From Actinophytocola sp963727495 (GTDB taxonomy: Bacteria > Actinomycetota > Actinomycetes > Mycobacteriales > Pseudonocardiaceae): 64,000 nucleotides of DNA. A program made the position numbers and the translations under genes. The notes under the pieces are model-generated. The model saw only the letters and a list, made by a program, of their open reading frames with translations, did no database searches and was not told the origin of the DNA. Below, one piece after another: positions 45,562 through 54,806 of this stretch (positions within the stretch are counted from its first letter, which is position 1; each line of letters begins with the position of its first letter). The DNA is taken from the NCBI GenBank assembly GCA_963727495.1, contig CAVSGQ010000021.1, positions 1 to 64,000 of the forward strand, given 5' to 3'.

Positions 45562-45724
45562 TGTCCCGTGTCCGAGAGCGTGCGGTTGCCGGCGCCACAG
45601 ATCGCCCCTGGCGGCGTTGTCGCGAAACCCGAATACGACCCGGTATGAGGGATTCGCTCCGCCTGGCCCGGAACGATCTGGATTCACCGGCAACCGCCAA
45701 ACAACCTCGAACACGGGACACTAG
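45558..45724. mobile_element. 167-bp MITE-like palindromic element
   Basis: Outer inverted repeats CTAGTGTCCCGTGT / ACACGGGACACTAG are perfect over 14 bp. Symmetry continues inward with interruptions (YCGAG, GGTTGCCGG, CAGATCG), so the whole unit can fold on itself. No coding capacity. The left end supplies the stop codon of the gene before it; the right end lies 19 bp before the next gene's -10. Confidence 0.7.
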
Positions 45725-45755
45725 TTTGTCGGTGCCCCGGCGTAGCGTGCGCGCC

Positions 45756-46190
45756 ATGACGACATGGGGACTCACCATCGACTGCGCGCATCCCGGTGCG
45801 CTGGCCGAGTTCTGGGCGCCGCTGCTGGGTTATGTCCCGGCGCCGCCGCCGGACGGCTTCGCGAGCCTGCCGGAGTGGTTCGCGCACCACGACGTGCCGG
45901 AGGAGGAGTGGGACGACGGCGCGTACCTGGTCGACCCGGCCGGGGTGCGGCCGACGCTGTCGTTCATGAAGGTGCCGGAGTCGAAGGTGGTGAAGAACCG
46001 ATTACACGTCGACGTGAAGGCCGGTGGTGGCCGGGAGACGCCGTGGGAGGTGCGGTGGCCGAGGGTGCTCGAGACCGTCGAGCGGCTGACGGCGGCCGGC
46101 GCCACGGTGGTGCGCGAGTACGAGCTGGATGGACGGGGTGACCACGTGATGATGGCCGACCCGGAGGGCAACGAGTTCTGCGTCGTCTGA
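45756..46190 (+). CDS. VOC-family (glyoxalase-like) protein
   Basis: 144 residues: MTTWGLTIDCAHPGALAEFWAPLLGY and MMADPEGNEFCVV are typical of the actinobacterial glyoxalase-like group. Function unknown. ATG is 7 nt behind TAGCGT (45743-45748), leaderless. Confidence 0.87.
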   Translation: MTTWGLTIDCAHPGALAEFWAPLLGYVPAPPPDGFASLPEWFAHHDVPEEEWDDGAYLVDPAGVRPTLSFMKVPESKVVKNRLHVDVKAGGGRETPWEVRWPRVLETVERLTAAGATVVREYELDGRGDHVMMADPEGNEFCVV

Positions 46191-46242
46191 CGGATGAACG
46201 GTTTTGCTTCCTGGGGCGGGAAAATGGCTTAGTATCGCGGCC

Positions 46243-46677
46243 GTGCGCCGCTACGTGATCGAGAAGTCCGCGCGGAGTGCCGCGGAGCCGGGCGCGGTGT
46301 ACCGGCTGCTTCGCGACGGTGCGACCTGGCCGGACTGGTCGGGCATCGACAGCTGCGAGCTGGAACGTGAGGGCGACGGCGAACCGGAGGGGGTCGGTGC
46401 CGTCCGGGTTCTCGTGAACGGGCGGATCCGCGGGCGGGACGAGATCACCGGGTTCGTGACGGACCGGCAGTTCAGGTACAACCACCTGAACGGCCTTCCG
46501 GTGCGCGACTATCGCGGCGTCGTCGACCTCGTCCCGGTCGGGTCGGGCACGGACATCACGTGGACGATCAGCTTCAACGCCAGGTACGTCGGCACCGGCT
46601 GGCTCCTGCGGCGGCTCCTGACACGGTTCCTCGGCCGCTGTGTGGACGGCCTGGCGGCGCACGCCACCGCCACATAG
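46243..46677 (+). CDS. SRPBCC-family polyketide-cyclase-like protein
   Basis: 144 residues: AAEPGAVYRLLRDGATWPDWSGIDSCELE and ITGFVTDRQFRYNHLNGLPVRDYRGVVDL are typical of the polyketide_cyc2 family, which binds hydrophobic ligands. The GTG at 46243 lies 7 nt after TAGTAT (46230-46235), preferred over a TTG at 46204. No linked biosynthetic genes. Confidence 0.82.
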   Translation: MRRYVIEKSARSAAEPGAVYRLLRDGATWPDWSGIDSCELEREGDGEPEGVGAVRVLVNGRIRGRDEITGFVTDRQFRYNHLNGLPVRDYRGVVDLVPVGSGTDITWTISFNARYVGTGWLLRRLLTRFLGRCVDGLAAHATAT

Positions 46678-46798
46678 TCTCCGCGGGACACATACGGAGA
46701 GTTTGCCGGTCGCGCAAAGCGATCCCCGTGCATTTGCGTCACTGGATCGGGTGGTAGAAATCCCCGTTCAGTTGGCAGCACATGTCCCCGGAGTCCAT

Positions 46799-47506
46799 AT
46801 GAACCGGTTATCCACCATCAGCCGTTCCCTGATCGTGGCGTCCTTTGCCGCCGGTGCCCTCATCGGCGCCGGCGGCCTCGCGTCCGCGACCCCACCCGAC
46901 CGCGCCCCCGAGTCCGGCGACGACCGCGCGAGTGCCCACGCGGGCAACGTCGTCGCGGCGGACTGTCCGGAGCTGTTTCCCGGCAGCACCGCCGTCGCCC
47001 AGGGCGACATCGACTTCACCGGCGGCGACGACACCGACGGCGTCGACATCACCGAGATGCCGGACGGCGTCGAGGTCGCCGGCGTGATCGTCAAGGGCGG
47101 TCCCGCCTACAACGTGTACCCCGCGGACGCCCTCGGCGACCTGCCGTGGGAGGGCCTGCACGCGCCGCTCGTGCCGAGCGGCAAGCCCGCCGCGGTGAGC
47201 CACTGGTTCGTCTGCGCCGCCGAGCAGGGCGGTGGCGGCGGCCAGACCGAGACCTCGTCGCCGACCACCACCACGTCCGAGGGTGAGGAGTCCGGTGGCG
47301 GCGGATCCACCGAGTCCAGCACCTCCGACCAGGCCGCGGGTACCGGCGAGGACGTCGCCGGCGAGGGCGTCGCGAACGCGGCCGAGGAGCAGGCGCTGGC
47401 CGAGACCGGCGTCGACGGCGGGCCGCTCGTGGCGCTCGGCGCCGCGCTGCTGCTCGGCGGCGGCGCGTTGCTGCTGCTGGTGCGCACCCGGGGCGCGCGC
47501 CGCTGA
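46799..47506 (+). CDS. sortase-E-anchored surface protein
   Basis: 235 residues. Signal peptide (SLIVASFAAGALIGAGGLASA), a ~110-residue globular part with two Cys (AADCPELFPGSTAV and HWFVCAAEQ), a Ser/Thr/Gly/Glu stalk, then LAETG, hydrophobic helix and RTRGARR tail. LAxTG is the class E sortase signal of high-GC actinobacteria. No sortase gene is in the window. TTGCGT (46734) and TAGAAA (46755) may be its promoter; GGAG precedes the ATG. Confidence 0.85.
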   Translation: MNRLSTISRSLIVASFAAGALIGAGGLASATPPDRAPESGDDRASAHAGNVVAADCPELFPGSTAVAQGDIDFTGGDDTDGVDITEMPDGVEVAGVIVKGGPAYNVYPADALGDLPWEGLHAPLVPSGKPAAVSHWFVCAAEQGGGGGQTETSSPTTTTSEGEESGGGGSTESSTSDQAAGTGEDVAGEGVANAAEEQALAETGVDGGPLVALGAALLLGGGALLLLVRTRGARR

Positions 47507-47515
47507 TCCACCCCT

Positions 47516-47552
47516 GACGAAGGACGCCTCGGAGCGGGAGGCGTCCTTCGTC
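47516..47552. terminator. 15-bp perfect hairpin
   Basis: GACGAAGGACGCCTC (47516-47530) pairs perfectly with 47538-47552 around a 7-nt loop, 10 nt after the surface protein stop. No T-run. Confidence 0.75.
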
Positions 47553-47586
47553 GCGTCCGGGGGACCGCGCGTGCGATCGTGTGCCC

Positions 47587-48950
47587 ATGACCGATCTCTC
47601 CGCGTGGCTGGGGCAGGGTGTCGACGCCGTGGCGGCCTGGCAACGCAGCTTCGCCGGCTACCCCGAGCACCCGTGCCAGCAGGTGGATCCGGACCGGTTC
47701 CGGGCGGCCTTCGCCGAGCTCACCGAACGGCTCACGAACGACAACTACCCGTTCTTCCACCCCGACTACGCCGGGCAGATGCTCAAGCCGCCGCACCCGG
47801 TGGCGGTGGCCGGCTACCTGACCGCGATGCTGGTCAACCCGAACAACCACGCACAGGACGGCGGCCCGGCCACCGCGCGGATGGAACGCGAGGCCGTCGC
47901 CGCGCTCGCCACGATGTTCGGTTTCGACACCCACCTCGGCCACCTCACCGGCGGGGGCACGGTGGCCAACCTCGAGGCGCTGTTCGTCGCGCGCGAGTCC
48001 CACCCCGGCAGGGGCGTCGCCTACAGCGCGGAGAGCCACTACACGCACGCCCGCATGTGCCACGTGCTCGGCATGTCCGGGCACGCCGTGCCGGTGGACG
48101 CCGCGGGCCGGATGGACCTCGACGCGCTCGACGCGCTGCTGGCCCGGGGCGAGGTCGGCACGGTCGTGCTGACCGCCGGCACCACCGGGCTGGGCGCGGT
48201 CGACCCGATCCACGAGGCGCTGGCGCTGCGCGAGCGGCACGGTGTCCGGCTGCACGTGGACGCCGCCTACGGCGGCTTCTTCACCCTGCTGGGGGAGGAG
48301 GAGTCCGTCGACCCGCGAGCCGTGGCGCGCGATCGCCCGCTGCGACTCGGTGGTCGTCGACCCGCACAAGCACGGCCTGCAGCCCTACGGGTGCGGCGCG
48401 GTGCTGTTCGCCGACCCGTCCGTGGCCCGCTTCTACCACCACGACTCGCCCTACACCTACTTCACCGAGGCCGACCTGCACCTCGGCGAGATCAGCCTGG
48501 AGTGCTCGCGGGCCGGCGCCGCGGCGGCGGCGCTGTGGCTGACGTTCCAGGTGATCCCGCCGACGCGGCGACGGTCTCGGCCGCTTCCTCGCGGCCGGCC
48601 GGCGGGCGGCGCTGGGCTGGGCGGAGCTGATCGAGGACTCGCCGCACCTGGAGCTCTACCAGCCCCCGGAGCTCGACATCGTCAGCTACTTCCCGCGCCG
48701 CGACGCGCTGTCCGCGATCGACGCGGCGAGCGCGCGGGTGATGACCGAGGGCATGCGCGCCGAGCACGACCCGGTGTTCCTGTCCGTGCTGAAGGTCGGC
48801 GCGGCCGACCTCGCCCGCCGGCATCCCGGCGTGACGGCCGATGTGGACGGTGCGCGGCTGCTGCGCAGCGTGCTGATGAAGCCGGAGTCGCAGGCGCGGG
48901 TGGACCGGCTGCACCGGCGGGTGGAGGCGCTGGCGGCAGATGCTGGCTGA
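47587..48950 (+). pseudogene. PLP-dependent group II decarboxylase, two frameshifts
   Basis: Amino-acid decarboxylase family (tyrosine/aspartate/glutamate type). Frame one: NDNYPFFHPDYAGQMLKPPHP, HLTGGGTVANLEALFVARE, HVDAAYGGFF. Near 48315 it shifts (EPWRAIARCDSVVVDPHKHGLQPYGCGAVLF, with the PLP Lys), and near 48570 again (RFLAAGRRAALGWAELIEDSPHLELYQPPELDIVSYFPRR ... ). All three segments are well conserved, without stops, and join if two bases are corrected. Substrate unknown. Overlaps the following methyltransferase gene by 11 bp. Confidence 0.82.
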
Positions 48951-49778
48951 CGTCCTGCCGTACCTCGCGTGCCCGCACTGCGGCGCGGGGCTGTCCGCGG
49001 CCGGGCGGGCGGTGCGCTGCGCGTCCGGGCACGGGTTCGACGTCGCCCGGCAGGGGTATGTGAGCCTGCTGGCCGGCCGGGCACCGGTGAGCGGCGACAC
49101 CGCGGAGATGGTCGCCGCGCGGGCGGAGTTCCTCGACGCCGGGCACTACGCGCCGATCACGCGGGCGGTCGTCCGAGGCGGCGGGCAAGGCGGCGGGCGA
49201 GGCCGGCGGCTGCGTCGCGGACCTCGGCGCGGGCACCGGCCACTACCTCGCCGCGGTGCTCGACGCGGACCCGTCCCGGGTCGGCCTGGCGCTGGAGATC
49301 TCGAAGCCGGCGCTGCGCCGGGCGGCCCGCGCGCACCCGCGGCTGGGCGCCGTCGGCTGCGACGCGTGGGGCACGCTGCCGGTGCGGGCGGGCGCGGTCT
49401 CGGTGGCGCTCAACGTGTTCGCGCCGCGCAACCCGGCCGAGACCGGCCGGATCCTGGCGCCGGACGGGACCCTCGTGGTGGTGGCGCCGACCGCCGGTCA
49501 CCTGGCCGGGCTGGTCGCCGAGCTGGGCCTGCTGACCGTGGCGCCGGACAAGGAGCGGCGCGTCGCCGAGGCGCTGGCGCCGGCGTTCCGGCCGTCCACT
49601 CAGGACACATGTGAGTTCGAGCTGGCGCTGTCGCACCGGGATGTGCTGTCGTTGGTGGGTATGGGCCCCAGCGCGTGGCACGTCGGACGGCAGGCGCTGG
49701 GGGAGCGGGTGGCGGACTCTGCCCGAGCCGGTGCGGACGACCGCGTCGGTTGTCGTGACCAGCTTTCGGAGGAGCGTG
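48940..49778 (+). pseudogene. RlmA-like 23S rRNA guanine methyltransferase, frameshifted
   Basis: N-terminal zinc finger (YLACPHCGAGL, VRCASGHGFDVARQGYVSLL) and SAM fold (VADLGAGTGHYLAAVLD) of the RlmA/TlrB family, which methylates G745/G748 and in TlrB gives tylosin resistance. Frame changes near 49176 and near 49715 interrupt it; the last in-family residues (VVVTSFRRS) precede the next gene's ATG directly. Whether it is broken or misread cannot be told here. Confidence 0.78.
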
Positions 49779-51041
49779 ATGGACCGGCCGGTGACGTTCG
49801 CGGTGGTGGGCGCCGGGCAGCGGGGGAGCGGGTACGGCGAGTGGCTCGCCGGGCATCCCGGACGGGCGCGGGTGCTGGCGGTGGCCGAGCCGCACGACCG
49901 GCGGCGCGCGGAGTTCGCGCGGCGGCACGGGATCCCGCCGGAGCGTGCGTTCCGGTCGTGGCAGGAGCTGGCCGCCGCCCCGCGCCTGGCCGACGCGGCG
50001 ATCGTGGCCACGCAGGACTCCGACCACGTGGGACCGGCGATCACGTTGGCGGACAACGGGTATCACCTGGTCGTGGAGAAGCCGCTGGCGCCGACCGAGC
50101 GGGAGTGCACGGAGCTGGTGCGCGCGGTCACCGAGGCCGGGGTGCTGTTCGCGGTCTGCCACGTGCTGCGGTACCGGCCGTACACCCGGCTGGTCAAGCG
50201 GCTGCTCGACGAGGGCCGCGTCGGCGACGTGATGAGCGTGCAGCACCTGGAGCCGGTGGGGCACTGGCACTACGCGCACTCCTACGTGCGGGGCAACTGG
50301 CGGCGCAGCGACCGGGCGTCGTTCATGCTGCTGTCGAAGTCCGGGCACGACATCGACTGGCTGCGCCACATCGTGGGCCGGCCGGTCGAGCGGGTGTCGA
50401 GCTTCGGCTCGCTGCGCCACTTCCGCCGCTCGCAGCAGCCCGCGGGGGCGGCGGACCGGTGCGTGTCGTGCGCGGTGGAGCCGGACTGCGCCTACTCCGC
50501 ACCGCGGCTGTACCTGGGGATGGTGCGTGCGGGCCGGACCGGGTGGCCGGTCAGCGTGATCACCGACGACGTCAGCGAGGACGGGGTGCGGGCCGCGCTG
50601 CGGGACGGGCCGTACGGGCGGTGCGTGTACGCGTGCGACAACGACGTGGTCGACCACCAGGTGGTGGCGATGGAGTTCGGCGGCGGCGTGACGGCGACGT
50701 TCACGATGACGGCGTTCACCCCGCACCTGGACCGCCGCACGCAGATCTTCGGCACCCGGGGCTACCTGGACGGCACGGGCGAGCGGGTGACGCTGCACGA
50801 CTTCACCTCCGGCGAGGTGTCGGTGCACGAGGTGCCGAGCGCCGGCCAGGACGCGGGCGCCGGCCACGGCGGTGGCGACGCGGGCCTGCTGGACGCGTTC
50901 ACCACGGCGGTCGCGACGGGCGACGCGTCGCACATCCTGTCCGGCCCGGCGGAGTCGCTGGAGTCGCACCGCGCGGTGTTCGCCGCGGAACGGGCCCGGC
51001 TGACGGGCACCGTGCAGCCGGTCGGCTCGGCCACGCGCTGA
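49779..51041 (+). CDS. Gfo/Idh/MocA-family oxidoreductase
   Basis: 420 residues. Rossmann VTFAVVGAGQRGSGYGEWL, VVEKPLAPTERECTELV (the EKP catalytic Lys), KSGHDIDWLRHIVGRP. A Cys-containing insert (CVSCAVEPDCAYSA) may bind metal. NAD(P)-dependent sugar or inositol dehydrogenase; substrate unknown. GGAGGAG before the ATG. A link to the chitin/GlcNAc locus on its right is possible by position. Confidence 0.9.
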   Translation: MDRPVTFAVVGAGQRGSGYGEWLAGHPGRARVLAVAEPHDRRRAEFARRHGIPPERAFRSWQELAAAPRLADAAIVATQDSDHVGPAITLADNGYHLVVEKPLAPTERECTELVRAVTEAGVLFAVCHVLRYRPYTRLVKRLLDEGRVGDVMSVQHLEPVGHWHYAHSYVRGNWRRSDRASFMLLSKSGHDIDWLRHIVGRPVERVSSFGSLRHFRRSQQPAGAADRCVSCAVEPDCAYSAPRLYLGMVRAGRTGWPVSVITDDVSEDGVRAALRDGPYGRCVYACDNDVVDHQVVAMEFGGGVTATFTMTAFTPHLDRRTQIFGTRGYLDGTGERVTLHDFTSGEVSVHEVPSAGQDAGAGHGGGDAGLLDAFTTAVATGDASHILSGPAESLESHRAVFAAERARLTGTVQPVGSATR

Positions 51042-51253
51042 ACCTGATCCGGTTCGTCGACCGCGATTCCGGCCCGGCGCAGCAGGGCGATGATCCGTGC
51101 CCGGTGCAGCTGGCCGGTCGAGTAGTAGCGGTAGCCCGACCACGCGTCGACCGCGGCCGGGACCAGCAGGCCGGTCGCGGCGTAGGAGCGCAGCATCCTG
51201 GCCGACAGGCCGCACCGGGCCGAGAACTCGCCGATGCTCAGCAGTCCGTTCAC
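51036..51253 (-). pseudogene. MerR-family regulator, truncated
   Basis: The N-terminal winged-helix is intact (LLSIGEFSARCGLSARMLRSYAATGLLVPA, GYRYYSTGQLHRARIIALLRRAGIAVDEP). After ~73 residues the frame runs antisense into the oxidoreductase gene (to 50762) with no effector domain. A remnant, or a DNA-binding-only protein. Confidence 0.65.
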
Positions 51254-51303
51254 GCCCCGAGCATGGGCCCTGCCCGGTGGGTGGAGTCAACGCGCCCGGA
51301 AGG

Positions 51304-51339
51304 GGTCCACCGCCGGGTGGTGCGACCCGGCGGTGGACC
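51304..51339 (-). terminator. 15-bp hairpin after the GH20 gene
   Basis: GGTCCACCGCCGGGT (51304-51318) pairs with 51325-51339 over a 6-nt loop, 12 nt past the GH20 stop. No T-run. Ends the das-type operon. Confidence 0.7.
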
Positions 51340-51351
51340 TTCCCCCGACCC

Positions 51352-52822
51352 TCAGGCGGGCCAGGGAACCTGTGGCGACCGGTAGAAGTCGATGCCCAGC
51401 GCCTCCCATCGCGGGGCCTGCCCGGCGAGGCGGGTGCGGAACGACTCCCAGTCGTGCGTGGACCACGGCGACCAGCCCAGCTCGGCGATCGCCGGGAGCC
51501 GGGGGAAGGCCATGAACTCGATGTGGTCGCTGGTCTCCAGCGTCTCCGACCACAGCGGCGCCTCGACGCCGGCGACCGACGACTCGGGCACGCCCTCCAG
51601 GTACCCGCCGGGGTCCCAGCCGTAGGCGTCGGCGACCTCGATGTAGCCCGCCCACGACAGGCCCAGCGGGGTGTTCTCGTCGTACTTCATGTCCAGGTAC
51701 GCCTTGTTCGCCGGCGACAGCAGGATCTTGTTCCCCCGCGCCGCCGCCTCCTTCACCAGGTCGTTCGCCGGCGTCGTGCCCCAGTACTGCGGCAGCGCCG
51801 ACACCGCGGGCGTCGCCTTGATCAGGTCGTGCCAGCCGGTCACCTTCTTGCCCAGCGCCTCGGCCATCGGCAGCACCCGCTGGAAGAACTTGACGTAGTC
51901 CGGCTCGGTCGTCACGTGCGCCTCGTCGCCGCCCAGGTGCAGGTACTCGCCGGGAGTCAGCGACGCGAGCTCGCGCAGCACGTCTCCGACGAACCGGTAG
52001 GTGATCTCCTTGTCGATGCACAGCGAGCTGAACCCGACCTCGGTCCCGGTGTAGAGCGGCGGCGCCACGCCGTCGCAGTTGAGCTCCGCGTAGGACGCCA
52101 GCGCGGCGTTCGTGTGGCCCGGCATGTCGATCTCCGGGACGATCGTGACCTGCCGCTGTGCCGCGTAGGCCACGATGTCGCGGTACTGCTGCCTGGGTGT
52201 AGTACCCGCCGGGCCCGCCGCCGACCTCCGTCGAGCCGCCGTAGGTGGTCAGGCGCGGCCAGCTCTTGATCTCGATCCGCCAGCCCTGGTCGTCGGCCAG
52301 GTGCAGGTGCAACGTATTGATCTTGTACATCACGATCTGGTCGATGTAGCGCTTCACCTGCTCCGGCGTGAAGAAGTGCCGCGCCACGTCGAGCATGGCG
52401 CCGCGGCGCGCGAAGCGCGGGTAGTCCACGATCCGCCCCGCCGGCACCGTCCACGGACCGTGCACGACCGAGCGGCTCTCGATCCGCGACGGCAGCAGCT
52501 GGCGCAGCGTCTGCACGCCGGCGAACAGGCCCTTCGCCGTGCCGGCCCGGATCTCGACCCCGTGCCCGTCGACGTCGAGCCGGTAGCCCTCGGCGCCGAG
52601 CGGGTCGGGCACCCGGCCCAGCTCCAGCGAGATGACCGGGCCGTGCCGCCGGTCGCGCACCGGCAGCGGGTAGCCGGTGGCCGGGCGCAGCACGCCGGCG
52701 AGGTACTCGGCGACCTGCCCGGCACCGCGGTCGGCGTGGATGGCGGTGTCCGGCGTCAGGTGGAACACGCCGCCGTGCCGGTCAGGTGTCACCGACACCG
52801 GGGCCGGTATCACCTGGGTCAT
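51352..52822 (-). pseudogene. dasD: GH20 beta-N-acetylhexosaminidase (DasD-like), one frameshift
   Basis: Releases GlcNAc from chitobiose. N-terminal GH20b domain (ISLELGRVPDPLGAEGYRLDV), barrel start RGAMLDVARHFFTPEQVKRYID and HLHLADDQGWRIEI, then after one extra base near 52194 the other frame: QVTIVPEIDMPGHTNAAL, catalytic Asp-Glu in LHLGGDEAH, LPAIAELGWSP. AAGGAG precedes the ATG at 52822. A signal-peptide ORF overlaps its start (52782-52943). The order dasA-dasB-dasC-GH20 is that of Streptomyces dasABCD. The single clean indel suggests possible sequence error. Confidence 0.87.
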
Positions 52823-52943
52823 GCGCGACTCCTTCGCGGTTCGGGACGGCGGTGCGGCCGCGGCCGGTGCTGCCGAGGCCGAGCACGGCCAGGCCGCCGA
52901 TCGCCAGCACGGTCAGGGAGCGGGATGCAGGGAATCTCGACAC
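52782..52943 (-). CDS. signal-peptide ORF overlapping the GH20 start
   Basis: 53 codons from GTG 52943, which has GGGAGG 4 nt upstream. Sequence opens SRFPASRSLTVLAIGGLAVLGLGS, an export signal, and ends in frame-shifted relation to GH20. May be the true secretion signal of the GH20 enzyme separated by an indel, or a short leader ORF. Confidence 0.5.
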   Translation of the reverse strand: MSRFPASRSLTVLAIGGLAVLGLGSTGRGRTAVPNREGVAHDPGDTGPGVGDT

Positions 52944-52967
52944 GTACCCTCCCGGGTTCGGGTCATC

Positions 52968-52998
52968 CAGGTATAGACCACAAGTGGTATAGACCACA
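52968..52998 (-). promoter_or_regulatory. two dre-like (DasR) sites before the GH20 gene
   Basis: AGTGGTATAGACCACA (52983-52998) and CAGGTATAGACCACA (52968-52982), close to the DasR consensus built on TGGTCTAGACCA. They lie between the dasC stop and the GH20 start. Confidence 0.7.
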
Positions 52999-53001
52999 AG
53001 G

Positions 53002-53832
53002 TCATCCCTTGAGCGCCCCCGCGGTCGCGCCGGACACCAGCTTGCGCTGCACGATGAGGAAGAACACCAGCGCCGGCAGCGCGTAGAGCACCGACGCGGC
53101 CATGATCCCGCCCCAGTCGGTGCCGAACACCGTCTTGAACGTCGACAGCCACACCGGCAGCGTCTGCTTGTCCGAGTCCCGCATGAACACCAGCGCGTAG
53201 AGGAACTCGTTCCACGCGGTGATGAACGCGAACACCGACGTCGCCACCAGGCCCGGCCCCAGCAGCGGCAGCACCACCCGGCGGAACGCGCCGAACCGGC
53301 CGCAGCCGTCGACCATCGCCGCCTCCTCGAGCTCGAACGGGATGCCGGCGACGAACCCGCGCAGCGTCCACACGGTGAACGGCAGCGTGATCGCGAAGTA
53401 CACCAGCAGCAGCGACGGCAGCTTGTTGAGCAGCCCGGCGTCCTGCATCAGCAGGAACATCGGGATGAACAGCGCCTCGATCGGCGCCATCTGCGCGACC
53501 AGCACCAGCAGCAGGAACCCCTTGCGGCCGCGGAAGCGCAGCCGGGCCAGCGGGAACGCGGCCAGCACGCCGGCGACCAGCGAGCAGGCCACCGCGCCGA
53601 GCGTGACGATCAGGCTGTTCGTCAGATGCACGGTGAAGCCGGGCTTGGCCATCGCGCTCGCGAAGTTGTCGAGTGTCACCGACAGCGGGACCAGGTCGTA
53701 GCCGGGGGTGAGCAGCTCGCCGGACGGCTTGAACGCGCTGGTGATCATCCAGTAGGTCGGGAACGCGAACAGCGCGGCGACGAGCACGCCGGCCGTGTTC
53801 AGCGCGATGCGCTGCCCTCGGGTCTTGTTCAC
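53002..53832 (-). CDS. dasC: sugar ABC transporter permease DasC-like
   Basis: 276 residues, six helices, MalG type: ALFAFPTYWMITSAFKPSGELL, EAA loop ELEEAAMVDGCGRFGAFRRVVLPLLGPGLVATSVF. Pairs with DasB to import chitobiose or GlcNAc; no ATPase gene here, as expected because actinobacterial sugar importers share MsiK. Overlaps dasB by 4 bp. Confidence 0.9.
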   Translation of the reverse strand: MNKTRGQRIALNTAGVLVAALFAFPTYWMITSAFKPSGELLTPGYDLVPLSVTLDNFASAMAKPGFTVHLTNSLIVTLGAVACSLVAGVLAAFPLARLRFRGRKGFLLLVLVAQMAPIEALFIPMFLLMQDAGLLNKLPSLLLVYFAITLPFTVWTLRGFVAGIPFELEEAAMVDGCGRFGAFRRVVLPLLGPGLVATSVFAFITAWNEFLYALVFMRDSDKQTLPVWLSTFKTVFGTDWGGIMAASVLYALPALVFFLIVQRKLVSGATAGALKG

Positions 53833-54806
53833 GACACCTCAGCCTCCCGGGAGCGCAGCAGCAGCTGCAGGTAACGGGCGGTCAGCACGAGCAGCACGAT
53901 GATCATCAGCACCGCGATCGCCGACGCGATGCCGAAGTGCCGCCCGGCGATGCCGCGCAGGTACAGCAGCAGCGGCAGCGTCGTGCTCTCGCCGTCCGGG
54001 CCGCCCTGGCGGATCGCCCACACCTGGGCGAAGACCTTGAAGTCCCAGATCACCGACAGGAACGTGGCCAGCGTGACCAGCGACCGGATCGCCGGCCAGG
54101 ACACCGTCGCAAACGTTTGCCATGCGCTCGCGCCGTCGATGCTGGCGGCCTCGTACAGCTCCCGGGGTGCCGCGAGCAGCCCGGCGTAGATGGTGAAGCA
54201 GACGAACGGCACCGCCTGCCACACGATCAGCAGCCCGATCACGGTCAGCGTGCTGGCGCCGGAGGAGAACCAGGAGAACCCGGCGAAGGAGTCGAAGCCC
54301 AGCTTCACCAGGGTCTTGTTGAGGATCCCGTACTGCTGGTCGAAGATCCACTGGAACACGGTCGTGGTGGCCAGGATCGGCGTGGCCCAGGCGAGCACGA
54401 GGCAGACCTGCACGGCGACGCGGACCTTGCTCGACAGGTGGCGCATGAGCACGGCCACCAGCAGGCCGGTGAGCACCGTGCCGGCCACGCAGGCCGCGGT
54501 GAACACCACCGTCCGCAGGGTGATCGTCCAGACCTCCGGGTCGGACAGCACGTCCGCGTAGTTCCGGAACCCGATCCAGACGACCTCGCCGCGGACGAGC
54601 TCGCCGAGGTCCAGCCGGCGGAAGCTGATGCCCACGACCTGGACGGCCGGCCAGCCGAGCAGCACCAGCATGGTGACCACGGCCGGCGCGAGCAGCAGGT
54701 ACGGGACGGTGCGCTCGCCGAGGCCGGCCCGCCGGGGCCGGCCGCCGCGCGGCGGTGCCGGCGGGGACGACCCCGCCGGCACCGCGAGCTGAGCGGTTGC
54801 CGTCAT
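53829..54806 (-). CDS. dasB: sugar ABC transporter permease DasB-like
   Basis: 325 residues, MalF type: VPYLLLAPAVVTMLVLLGWPAVQVVGISF, EAA loop ELYEAASIDGASAWQTFATVSWPAIRS. Start overlaps the dasA stop (TGATG). Second subunit of the importer. Confidence 0.9.
   Translation of the reverse strand: MTATAQLAVPAGSSPPAPPRGGRPRRAGLGERTVPYLLLAPAVVTMLVLLGWPAVQVVGISFRRLDLGELVRGEVVWIGFRNYADVLSDPEVWTITLRTVVFTAACVAGTVLTGLLVAVLMRHLSSKVRVAVQVCLVLAWATPILATTTVFQWIFDQQYGILNKTLVKLGFDSFAGFSWFSSGASTLTVIGLLIVWQAVPFVCFTIYAGLLAAPRELYEAASIDGASAWQTFATVSWPAIRSLVTLATFLSVIWDFKVFAQVWAIRQGGPDGESTTLPLLLYLRGIAGRHFGIASAIAVLMIIVLLVLTARYLQLLLRSREAEVS

Noticed and set aside
46680..46798. Riboswitch (c-di-AMP or cobalamin type) before the surface protein
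   Set aside because: Short G/C-rich pairings exist but none of the conserved cores I know for these classes is visible.
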